NCBI GenBank assembly: GCA_037893225.1
Contig: JAZGUH010000285.1
Coordinates: 496,001-560,000, forward strand
Origin: Hippasteria phrygiana
Lineage: Eukaryota > Echinodermata > Asteroidea > Valvatida > Goniasteridae
Direction of reading: 5' to 3'
Length of the DNA: 64,000 nucleotides
Shown: positions 20,984 to 33,200 of the stretch, piece by piece
Layout: every line of letters begins with the position of its first letter
How positions within the stretch are numbered: the stretch's first letter is position 1
Notes under the pieces: generated by a model
What the model was told of the DNA's origin: nothing
The model's input: the letters and a program-made list of their open reading frames with translations, nothing else
The model's database searches: none
Made by a program: the position numbers and the translations under genes

Positions 20984-22984
20984 GTGCTAATAAGCATCAC
21001 GTTGCTTGCGATACCCTGCACGATATGGGGAAAAGGGTAGATGTATTGTGATTATTTGAACGATTGAAGGACATTACATGAAGCATTTGCCAAGCGTTTT
21101 TGGCGAAAAAGAGGAATTTCTTTCTCCGTTCCTCCGTCAGAAAATTTATTTCTTTTCTATGTCTACCTCAAGTTAATAAATACCAATTAAAGACAGGGAA
21201 ACAGCAAAAATAGTTCGGTGAAAAATTTAGAATGGTCGAGCGGCGAAAACTCGCTCATTCTATTTCTATACACACTGGCCCCATATACATTCCACATAAA
21301 TCTCAGATTTCATATAAATCTGCCAATTAAAATTCGCTAACAAAAAGCTGTTCACTTATTGGATAAGTACAATGAGTTTGCCAGTAATTAGAAAGCAATT
21401 TGAAAACACTTCCCAGATGACTGCATTATGTGCGAAGTAACTCGAGGGAACTTCGTCCCAGACCTCCATGGTCCCAGTGGGTTAATGTTTACCTGATGAA
21501 GGCATGGCGAACGGTATATGTCTAGCATTTCTGCTGGCGCTCGGAGGCCACGAAAAACCCCTTTTCTTTTTTAAAGAGGAAACGTGGGTGCATCCTAGTA
21601 TACCGACCGAGGGTGCACTCCCTGGGCTCCGTGCCCTAATTATAAGGTGGGGGGTGGGTGGTGGGTGGGTAAGAGAGGTTCGAATGCTCAGACCGAGAAG
21701 AAAGGCATTTAATGCAATGCCAGCTTATATAAGCTAAGAGCATTGAGGCGTAACAAAAACGTTACATAACGGCTCCATTGAGCCCACCTGTCGTTCGATA
21801 ACGAAAAGAAATGGCATTTCTTGCTACGCTTTAATAAACATTTAGGCCTACAGCAAAGACGTTGTAAATGATGTTTCTTCCTTCATGTTTTTATATCTGA
21901 TCAATAATGTGCAGCCCGGTACGGCAGTGCTTTGCAAAATGCCGAAAAGCCATAACAACAGTCTATGAATTAGTATAGAATATCCACTCTGTTGAACAAC
22001 GGATGACACATCTAAGACTACACACCATAGGCCGTACGGGTATAGTAGGGTTGAAAAAAGAAAGAATTAATGATCAATGCGGGAGTGGAATTGGCAAGTC
22101 AAAAGAGCATTTCTTTTAATTTTCCTATATATTTTTTATTAAAAAGTAAATTTCGATTTTCAATAAATTCCTTGACCCACCCACCCATATTTTCAAAAAG
22201 AAATCGAAATGTTTAAACATTGACAATTTTGAATGGCCCCTAATAAGAACCTCTGTGCTGAACTCGCTGCGAAGAACGTCTGTGGTGGTGAACTCTTTTT
22301 GAAGAACCCGTCATGAACTCCGTGAAAAACCTTTTTGACAAAACTCTATAAAAACTCTGTGGTGAACTCTGTAAAACATTTCCGAAGAACTTTCTCCTGA
22401 ACTCTTTCAAGAACTTTGTGTTGAAATCTCTCCGAAGAACCATGGGTGGAAGAACTATGAACTTTCTGTGCAGAACTACTGGTCAAATCCTTTCTGTGAA
22501 GCACTTCCAGTGAATCTTTGAAACCTTCACAAATTGCTCATACTCAAATGCTTACAAATTCCTTAATTAATACAAACATCATGGGGTAACTTCAGCACAA
22601 TGTACTCAGTCCCGCGCCATCACAGATAGGAAACAGAAGTTTGGCAGCCTTACCTATGTCAGCCCAAACATCCCTGTAATTAACATGTCACTCCCGCACA
22701 CACACAAAAATTTACCCTACAAAATCAAAGGAAAACAATTACTATGTATTTGTTGCAATACACCTGTCTTTATTATTCATTATTTTGTCTTCCACATTGC
22801 GTCCTTGCAAAAACGACTTGTAATATTTTATATCACATGAATTACAATCCAAACATTTGCTTGCAACCGGTATTCAGATGTAGAAAATCATATGTAGTTT
22901 ATAAGTGGTAACCTGTTTTTTGCGGAACGAGACCTTTTTTGCACTAAGCACTTTTTGTGCTTAGCAGCTCTATGACATTGGCCT
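20984..22984. other. No gene recognised; degenerate repeat at 22235-22480
   Basis: Unique sequence apart from a stretch of loosely repeated gaactctgtgaagaac-like words. No exon supported. Confidence 0.4.
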
Positions 22985-23165
22985 CAAATGCGTAACATAC
23001 CTGCATTTTTTAATGGACGTCCCCCAACACAGGGCTACAAAACCATTTTAGGTAAAGGGTTACAACAGAGGTGGTGGGGGTTGGCCACATTTTAGGTTGC
23101 GTGCCCTACCAAGCTTAAGGTTTTGGGTCCTGATCTAAATAGTCTATAAATCTTCAATATATACG
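22985..23165 (-). repeat. Interspersed repeat copy, related to 39770-40015
   Basis: In inverted orientation it matches the copies at 30788-30985 and 39770-40015, sharing blocks such as taaagggttacaacagaggt, ccaccac/ggtggtgggg and gatctaaatag. Confidence 0.7.
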
Positions 23166-23746
23166 AAAGAAAGTATCACAATTTTCAGGCCTATAGACTC
23201 ATACCTGCATACTTGTGTTGTAGTTGAATAGTTTTGATGAGTGTTATTGCAAGTGCAGAAGAATGTACGAGAGTTGTACCGAAGAGGACATTTTCAAACT
23301 GTGCAGTCGATAAGTTACCCATACCATCTCATTGATCCGAGTGTGTTTCTCAAGATATTTCAGGATAGTTATATTGAAAAGCATTTGCAAGGCTGGTAAA
23401 TATAAGCAATAACCACCCGTCAAAAATGTCAAACTACAAAAATTTGCACATAGCACATACAGTACCAGTTCTGTTGCTTTCAAGCAAAATGACGCATCCC
23501 GGACATGTCGACCTATCTAAAATCCAAGTGCACGAGTGCCAAAAAATAACGTCTTTGTGACAAAGTCTTGGTGGCGCACTGTTCTGCAGATCGCCTCTAT
23601 TGTAAAGTCATGAAGTTTGAAGATTTCAGAGTTTGTTTGATAGATGAATCTAGCCTTTCACACCTGTATGGGATGCTGTGCTTTGTGTGACTAAGCATTG
23701 ATTGTATTCAGTCACCCCAGCTTGGGGTTGACAAAAGGATGGTATT

Positions 23747-23829
23747 GGCCGCCCCCAAGCGATGGCCGCCCCCAAGCGATGGCCGCCCCCAAGCGATGGC
23801 CGCCCCCAAGCGATGGCCGCCCCCAAGCC
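23747..23829. repeat. 17-bp GC-rich minisatellite, five copies
   Basis: GGCCGCCCCCAAGCGAT in tandem, the last copy imperfect. It lies about 250 bp beyond the MRPS5 stop codon, possibly in the 3' untranslated region. Confidence 0.95.
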
Positions 23830-24072
23830 ACCTGTGTCGTAACGGTATAGGCAAGAAAGTCGGATTCGTCCATACCCCTGCAATGGGCCCAATGACAGGC
23901 AAGCATCTGTGGGGCAAGGGCTTGAGCCCTCAATAAACTGATCCACAAATGTCAATACCTGTTTAGCCCACCCCATGAATTGATTTTGTCCCTCCTGCCT
24001 GATGACTGTCAGAACTTTGAAACAAGGATGCTTTATGACGTTTGCAACCCTCTCGGAAAGCAACACAGATCT

Positions 24073-24294
24073 TCAGAAGAAGATAGTCCCCTCTCGGACG
24101 AAATTGTTCTCGCGCTTCCTCGGCTTCTCCTCCTTCCACTCTAGAGGGAGCTCTTTATCCCACGGTTCCTCCTCCACGTCGGTGCGGGGCTGCACGTTTT
24201 GCGGTGATGCGACAACGATGGGGAGGGTGTCGCACTCTTTGCGGAACTCCACCACATGAAGGCCCTTCCTGTTTGCGATCTGTTGATGAGTCTC
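24073..24294 (-). CDS. MRPS5: MRPS5 exon 9 (last coding exon)
   Basis: Acceptor ttatgcag then GAGACTCATC; begins in phase 0 with ETHQQ and ends at TGA (24075-24073). The acidic-basic tail ends VREGTIFF. Confidence 0.92.
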   Translation of the reverse strand, partial: ETHQQIANRKGLHVVEFRKECDTLPIVVASPQNVQPRTDVEEEPWDKELPLEWKEEKPRKRENNFVREGTIFF

Positions 24295-27200
24295 CTGCAT
24301 AAATTGACAAAAACAAGATATTGAACCTTCCTTTGAAAACGATAAACCTCCAGCTGAGGCATAAATCCATGTCAAATAGTGGGGGGGGGGGGGGGGGGGG
24401 GAGGTGATCAAGATTTTTGGGAAAGAGTTCCATATCCGGACATCACTTATACCTCGTGCTCAAAGTCTATGGGCCATGACAGAAAAAGTCAAAGTATTTT
24501 CAAAGAATAAGTTGAAAAATGTTCCCTCCTAAATTCGTGTTTCTTCATCAGATTTACACTTTTTGGTAGTTTTTAAGTCATATTAAGGGAAAATAAGTGA
24601 TGTCCGGATATGGAACTCTTTCCAATTTTTGTTTTAAATCACCACCGAAATTAAAAAAATTATTTTTTTTATTTTGCAAAAACCACTTTTTTGCTCTCCA
24701 GGCCAAAAGTGTGGGGATATCCCCCCCACCCCCGGGGGTTTACACCCATGGCTCACAAGCCCCCAATATGATTACCTGGTTGACTAGTCCATTGATGAAG
24801 GCAACGGTAAGGTTAATAGGGTTGGTTGAGCCATACACCCTGGCATACAGGTCCTTTATACCAGCCAGCCTGCATACTTCTTTCAAGATTCGATGGCATC
24901 GAAGCCCGTAGCCTAGGTCAAGCAAGCATAAGTACATAAAGATACTAGCTTTTCAAATTACAGGTCATTCCAGGTCAAAGAGCATGTTTTACCTACTTCA
25001 ATCTGTGTTCATTCCTCAGCATTTTACTGTAATTTTCAGAAACGAATGGATTTGGGGGTTACTAATTTAAAGCAGATACTGTAACACTGACCTGTTTAAA
25101 GTTTTGTGTGCATAAATGCTGCGAAAACAGAAAAAAATGCTGTTCTTGTAGTCTGGTTCCCCGACCCTACTTCAGACAAAAAGGAGCAATTTATAGACAG
25201 AGAATTATCAGGTCGGGGAACTAGACTAACTGGCTTGCACCCATTCACGGATGTGTAACCAATTACCAAACAAGTGGTCTAGCTAAAGTTGGTAGAGGCA
25301 GTATTTGAAAACGATGGTCAGCCGATCATTGCTGGAAATTGATATCAAAATTCCACTTTTCTTGAAAATGACAGCATGTGGCATGATTTCACAGGATGCT
25401 TGAGACTATTATTTACTTGCAGTCAAGTAAGGTATTTCATAATAATTTAGTAGTTTTGTTTTTTTATGTTTGCAAATGTTGTATACATTTTACCTTTAAA
25501 AAATAATACCAAAGGTCACATTTTTACTCAATGTACAAATGCAATATAAGCAAAAATAAACCAATAACATGAACCTTATAGACAAGGTGAACTCATTCAA
25601 CTCATGCATACTTTGAAAGAGTCCCATTTTTGTTTGGCAATAGACCGTGTAAGTCTCGCGCATAAAGGTCACGATTGAACTTCCGGGCACCTCTGAGCCT
25701 CCGGCTATAAGACTTTTACGTGTGGTTGATTTTGTTTTTGATAATACTTTGTTTTTACGAAGATCTGAACCATGAAACGGCCATAAATATGGATGATAAA
25801 TTCAAAATTAATTTTACAATATATGAAAACATGCATGACTGTCTAAATTATTGAAGAAAAGTAGGAAAAAAATTTTTGACCTGAGCGTCAGGTTGCAACG
25901 TGATTGGCTCATTGTCGGGAAGAGAAAGCCCCAAAAATTCCTGTACTGCATGCGCGCGCCGCGGACGTAAGTGAACGTACGTACATATGCGACGACCGTC
26001 TTATACTGCATATGGTCTAGCTATTAAAACTGGCGCGTGAACCACCAGAACAATGGCGAATGACGTATGTATGACGTACTAGACTTTTTCATTCTTCTTT
26101 TCCCTAATTTGATATATCGTTCACATTTTGCAAATTAAAATGAATAATAATTTTTTTGCTAAAAGTTTTTATCTACCTTTCAGTACAAAAAGAAGTGTCA
26201 AAACAAATTATTTCAAGAAAACTACTCGCTTTACACGTTGAAGCTCCTATTTGAGTTGCCCGGAAGTTTGGTTTCTCGTAAACTCTCGTATGTTCTTGAG
26301 GTCAACTTACACGCTCTATACAAGCAACTCCTCGTCAGAAGAGCATATCAATCCTTCAAAACCGCCACCCACAAAGTTTTGAAGAAATACTGGCTGCTAA
26401 GGTAGTTCAAACAAGCTGTTTAACTTGAAACTCAAATCAAACATGGTAGCTACTCCAAGAAAATATGTATACTTTCCGGTTTTGTGACAGTCAGAACTCT
26501 TCCGAACGAAACTTTTGTCACTTAAAATATTTTCGTCAATGATTTTCAGACAAACCATGCATTGTCAAGGGATAGTCATCAGGGTATCTGCATGTTTCGG
26601 AACGTCAAATTTAAGACTTTTTAAGACCCTTTTATGCTGCCCTAACCAAAATTTAAGACCAAAAATACGCAGACCGACAATAGGTGTATGGGTGGATTTT
26701 GGATCTCGGGATTTGTGTCTACCACATGCGATCAGCTTTCCGAAAAAATTGCTATGGGTTCCAATAGCTGATTTTTTTATACAGGCTCTGTGATCGTTAT
26801 TTACAAGCTGATAAAAAAATAATTACTCGCTTTGGCCATTCTTTTTAAGACCTTGGAGAATTCAATTTAATACTTTTTAATGCTTTTTAAGGCATTAAAT
26901 TGAGAAAAGTCAATTTCAGACTTTTTAAGACTTTTTAAAGACCTGCAGATACCCTGGTCATGTACATTACTTGCTTTTTGTAGCCCAACTGGGCTCTTCC
27001 AAGGCAAATTTTCAGCTGACATGGCTCTCTCTTCATTCGAAAACCAGCAGCATAGTTTAATCTCCTGAATAAACAAAAAACGTCATAAGCATGTTTACAA
27101 GGAATCATTGTAGAATGATTCTGTAGAATGATTCTGTAGAATGATTCTGTAGAATGATTCCTTGTAAACATGCTACTGCCATTTTCTGGAATCTAACTTT

Positions 27201-30200
27201 ACCTTTGTTCTGCTTTCTAATCCTGACCCTGGTCACCTGGAACTTGGTCTCTATGTCATGGTAAACTGAAATTAAGAGACACAAAATGAAATGAGGGGAC
27301 ACGTAAATAACGGCACTCTCTTAAAGTTAACCCTAACACCCTAGGCATTATAACCAGGAAGTGTCCTCAACCTGTCAAAATCCTACGGCACATTCTTTGT
27401 ACAAATTGGGCATCTCCATGATATGTAAAGTAATGATGTCAAGGAGCTACAGTCCTGAACCCATCAAAATTAAACACAGCATGGTGTTGGATTTTGGCAG
27501 GTTTGGGACGGTTAGGGTTAATGGGCCATATTTCCGAGTATGTGAGCTGTTACAAAACCACTGCACGAGTTATCCATTTCGACTGAGGACTCAGGACAAT
27601 AGGGGATTAGTGATTACAATATAACCATGGACCTGAGCTCAAGTCCTCGGTAGTGTTCATGTACAAACCTTATAGGACTTGTTGAGAAAAAGTTTAGGTC
27701 CAAACAATGGGAACAATGGAAGAGAACAGATTGAGTCCTCAGTAATATAGTAAAACACGACTGTGTATGTGTGTACATACAAGTACTGCCTTATGGGGAA
27801 TCAAGCACAATGTTACCCATTGTGCGACAATGGGACCCCACAAAGTAGTCTTTAGAAATCTTGGGGCCCAAGGAGAAAAGCGCTATGGAGTTTGAGATTT
27901 TCAACAGGAACAAAGAAGAACAAAAGTAGGTAATTAGGGGTGGACAATAGTGGGACCCCGCAAAGGTGCATGTATGTCTGTATGGGGGGGGGGGGTTTAG
28001 AAATAGTTAAGATGTTACTTTTTTTTAACCCTAACCCTGCTAAATCCAACAAAATCCAACAATCATAAAAAAGCTGTTGTAATTTGTTGGATTTCGCAGT
28101 CAACACAAACTACATGGTGTGTTGGATATTGTTGTAACGGACATCAGTGACCTATTGTACACATTACGTTTCCCTTACCTGTGTGGTCGTCATAGCGCTC
28201 AATATAATGCAGATAGTTGGCGGCCTTGTTCTTCGCTTTCCTTAGAGCCGACATCACATCCGGAGCTTTCCCATGTGCGAAGCCTGTAGTTACACATACA
28301 GAAAGGAACACAATGCGTTCTAGTTTGAGACCTGAGGTCAATTTCATTGAGCTATTCTGCACAAAACCTTGCTTTGCCTAAAAAGTTTTCCTCTGTAAAA
28401 AAAGAACCAGGATTACCAACCAAGTTCCATGTGATGTGTATTGCCTGTGCTGGGTATTCAGCTGTTGTTGGCTTAGCATGAAAATCATACAGAGGTTTAG
28501 CTGGTAACCTGTTTTTATTAAAGCCGTGTCCGCATTGGACTTTTTTTTGTAAAACCTACGGAGACTGTTGTGAACTTAACCAAATTAAGTCCAGTGCGGA
28601 CAGCCGGTAAACTTGCCAAATTGTCAAGTGTTGATCGTCGGTTGTCGGTTTTACCCTTCGCAGCAGTAAGTTTTACAGGCCCAAGTGAGTAGCGGAAGAG
28701 TTACGTGGTAGGTTTTACGTCGCTGAAAAGTCCAATGCGGACAGCCACGGGTAAAGTAAAACCTACATTTTGATCACGTGCCGTCTGCAGATCAATGCAT
28801 GCCGCGCCTCTATGTTGGCATACACAATGAAATGCGTGTACATTTAGTGCGTTCTACAAAACCACAGAGGACATTCACTGCATAATAGTTTATTTGGCCA
28901 AGGACTTTCAGCGAGCCGTTGTAATCCAAGTGCGGACGCACGGAAGAATAACCACAGTGGAATGTTAACAATCACGTACGGTAACTTTTGACAATAATTA
29001 GTCCAATGCGAACGCGGCTTAAGTGAGACTTTTGGAGCTAAGCGCATTAATTTTGTTCATAGCAGCTCGCTGTTACCACTGGTTGAATAATGTTTACATG
29101 TAATCTGGTCGTGTCAACGAAAAGGGTCAAACCTTTACAAAAAAAATCCTGTGCCAAAAATATGTTGGTCACCTGTTGAACAAAATTTGCAATTTCCCCC
29201 TTCCCCCTTTCCCCCTTCCCCCTTTACCCCCCCCCCCCCCTCTCCCTTCCTTCCCCTTCCTTCCTCTTCCTCCCCCCCTCCCCCCCCCCCCCCCCCCCCT
29301 TCACCCTCCCCCGGATCCAAAACCCAGTTACTTCATTGTCCTTACCTATGGCACCATTCTTGTTACCAACCACGACCAGGGCCGACATACTGCGTTTTCT
29401 TCCCTTTGTACCAGTCATGTTGAAAACCCGCCTGACGGTTATCACGCTCGAGTCAAAACCCTCAAAGCTCTCTGTTATACCCAAAAAAAAGAGAAAAAAA
29501 AGGAGGGAAATCTTAAACTGCTAGCATGAGGATGGCAATTACGGTTGATGATTTTCCACCAAATACCGGAAAACAACACTACAATCAGGAAATGCTGACA
29601 TAGCATATGACTCGTATCTTTGAAACAGGTCAGTAACCACAAGGTGTATATTACAGGCATACTTTGAACTCAAAATTCCAACTTCTGAGCAATGTGGGGT
29701 ATAACTAAAAAACTCAGGCAGGGTGCTAGAGAAAAAAAGATGCACCAAGTCAATACCTCCTGGGATTGGATCAGGGGGGCCGAGTCGACGCCCTCCCCAG
29801 CTCTTAGAGGTCCAGCCTCTCTGCTCCGGGGGTATTGTACGTCGCTTCTTCTTGTCCCACTGGGTTCGGATCTGCAAGAGTCGTTCCTCTCTCTCTGGAT
29901 CCGGTTCCCTGGTGTACATAGTCTGCACCACCCTGTCCTTCATGATGGGTGCATTCAGGCCTGGCCAGGCTATGTTGGCTTTTCCTGCAATGACAGAGGT
30001 TTCCACAGTTGATTAAGAAGGAAATTTTGACTGATTTTGACCTATTAAATAGTAGGAGGGTTAACCCTCCTACTATTTAAAAGGTCAAAATCAGTCAAAA
30101 TTTCCTTCCACCTCCCCTGCTATACTTTTACACAGACATGATCAGATTACATGTGGTTTTGTACTATGGCAGGAGGGTCAAAAACAATCACCTTGACTGA

Positions 30201-33200
30201 TTTTGACCCATACAACAACATGGCTCAGAATGTATGTTTGCATAGGAGGGTTTTAAGGGAGGTCATCCCTTATTAAACAGGTGGTAATGTTTGCAGTACC
30301 CCTGATTTCGCTAAGGTACTGCATTCAGGGCTTTGCATCAGGCTTGTAAATGGAAAACCACATTTTCTGAAAGGTAGAATTAACATGAGGTTAGATACGA
30401 TTTGAAGCTTTGTATGGTGGGTGCGGTACGAGAAAGACTGGGATTGCGGGTAACACCATGTGAAATAAATCTCTTCTAGGAAGAAGTGTGGTTCTGAAAA
30501 GAACCGGGATGAGTGTGCAACTCGACGTTTTGGACAGTGTGCTCTGTCCGTCCTCAGGAGAGTGAGTCCTGAGGACGGACTGTCCGAAACGTCGAGTTAC
30601 ACACTCATCCCGGTTCTTTTCAGAACCACACTTCTTCCTAGAAGAGATTGATTTCACATGGTGTTACCCGCAATCCCAGTCTTTCTCGTAACATGAGGTT
30701 AATAATAGAGAACTCTTTCAATCTTACTAGGTAATAAATTATTCTGTCAAATCTGCTGGTGTGCAGTCAGAAATCAGGAAAAAGGTCATCAGTGGGGAGT
30801 TTGTCTCACCAACGGTGGAAGCTACCCCGCCTGGGTCTATAGGTCTGAAAATTGGGATAATTTCTTTCTTTGGTACATGTATCTATTGAAGATTTATCCT
30901 CTATTTAGATCTGGACTCGGGAAAGCCGTAAGAGTGGTAGGGCTGGCAACCTAATATGTAATCAATCCCACTACCGACTTACATAAAAAAAAGAATCAAA
31001 GATATAAGAGGTAGGAATTAATATTCCTCTTGAAGCAGGAAAGATCGTAAGATGAAAGGAAACCATGCACCAGGCAAAGAATTCTGTAGAGATATGGAAC
31101 GAGGCAAGAAGCTATTGACATGGCTTTTTGTTTCACATCTAGGTACAGCTAGAGTATATTGGTGGGAAGAGGCGGAAAGCCGAGTTTCACACTCAAACAC
31201 CCTAACTGGAGCACCTAAGCTGGACAAGCCGGTGGAACATTTACTATGAAAATATGTGCCGAACAGACTAAGAGCAGCAACAGATCTCCGGTAAGAGAGT
31301 GATTGTAAGGATGAGCCCAACTCTTCTCTAACCAAATTAACAATGTGCTTCTGTATTCTACAAGTAGAAGCATCAGCCCAGATGTGGGAACAGTTCTCCA
31401 TAAGTGGACGTATAGTTGTCTTGTAAAGGTAAAGGATAGCATCAGGACGCAGATACTTCCGAGCTCGATAAAGACAACCAACTCGCATGGAAGCACTCGA
31501 AGCAATACCTGAGATATAATTACGTTTAACCCTCCTACTGTTATAACTATCATAACCTATAAAAAAACCTAAGCCCTTCCTCTCCAACAGCTTGTGTGTT
31601 TCAACCTGTCACTCGATAGGTTTTGATAGGTAGGGTAGTTGGCTCCATTTTGGCACCGAGAGAGGGAGGGCTAAAATGTCTTTGAGATCACGTTAACCTT
31701 GTAATTGGTAGTGTTTTACAGATATACATGTACATGTATTATCCGATTACCTTCGCCAATATACTGCCCTCTGTTGAGATCCTTCCTTATTCTCTTCGCT
31801 GGTCGCTTTCCTCTGGCCTTGGTCTGAGCTTTACCAGTTGTTGCCAGCATGCCTTTCCATAGCTGGTCTGCCGTTACTGTGGGACAACAAAAATAGGAAA
31901 GAGTTCCATATCCGGCCATCACTTAGACCTTGTGCACAAAGTCTATTGGCCATGACAGAAAAAATCAAAGTATTTTCAAAGAATAAGTTGAAATTTTTCT
32001 TCATCAGATTTACACGTTTTGGTAGTTTTTAAGTCATATTAACGGATATGGAACTCTTTCCCAAAATAATTACACGTTATTATATGAAAAGAATTAAACT
32101 GCTCTAAACTGCTGCAAACTGCTGCATGGACTGGACTGAACTGAAATATAAAAATCGACAATTATCATCTGGCCTAAAAATGTGGAACTTAAGCAAGTTC
32201 TTTCTCAAAAGCAAATTGGTATTTGATTACAGTTCCTTCTATAAGTTCTTTTTGATGACACATAGGTCTGGTCCTTAAACTCGATTGTTCTGATAGCAGC
32301 AAGCGAACAGGCCAGCTGTCAAGTCGGATTTGCACCATTTAACTGCCTGCAAACCACCAATTTTAGAGGTGCAGACTTGAATACTTGAATACTTACAGGT
32401 GTTGAACCAGCTGGTGTGTCGTCTTGGTGTGACAATGACCTGAGATGCTGGCAGCAGTGTGTGGGAAGATTGGGAGTGGAAGCCATTGGGCAAGATTGAA
32501 AGAGCATGAAGCTTTCTACTGCTTGAAATTGAAAATCCTGCAATTGTAATCAAGGAAAAGCTGGTGAGTGTACTTAGAATTTAGAAAGGCGGTTAGAACA
32601 CAGATGATCATCTGTACTAAATACACTTTTGTATGGACTGGGTTCGGGGAAAGGAGAAGGGGGAGGGGGAGGAGGGGGAGGGGGAGGGGGAGGGGAGGCC
32701 GAAGGGAGGCCGAAGGGAGGGGGAAGGGTGGTGGGGGAAGGGAGGGTAAGGGGGGGAGGGCCGGAGGGCCGGTGCAGGTGCACATGCACTTGTGATGTTA
32801 TTAAGAATTTTGCAGATGCACAGGCTTGACCAGTGATTGGATGTGTGGTTGTTGTGCACTAACCGTGGATCTGCGCAATCATGCGATTAGGGCTGTTGTC
32901 GACAGGCCTTTTGTCGACAATGTTGGCGACAATGACATTTTTCGGACATGTCGATACAAATGACTCATTGTCGGAAGAAAAACATTTAAATAAAAAAAAC
33001 ATCACACGCAATTTGTGTCCAAACCGATTTTTGTGCGAGCTGTTCTAATAAATAGCCTGGGGAATTTCTGGTCACACTGCGCATGGCCCTTGCTTAATAC
33101 ACGACACATGACACATGCTATTTCCAAATTTAAACATTGCCAAGAACGGGATCGGGGCTAGTCTTGGTTCAAGACGTTGTTACGTATAATACGCGATAAC

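Larger units (their letters stand above)
24913..27202 (-). other. MRPS5: MRPS5 intron 7
   Basis: 2.3 kb. Holds the repeat at 25030-25455 (inverted copy in COX16 intron 2), unique DNA to 26579, the hAT-like MITE at 26580-26956 and a hairpin at 27089-27173. Confidence 0.85.

Noticed and set aside
27327..28040. Interstitial telomere repeats
   Set aside because: TTAGGG words occur singly or twice at element ends, not as an array.
29151..29529. Proline-rich and glycine-rich frames
   Set aside because: Produced by C-rich or G-rich low-complexity DNA; also at 32516-32859.
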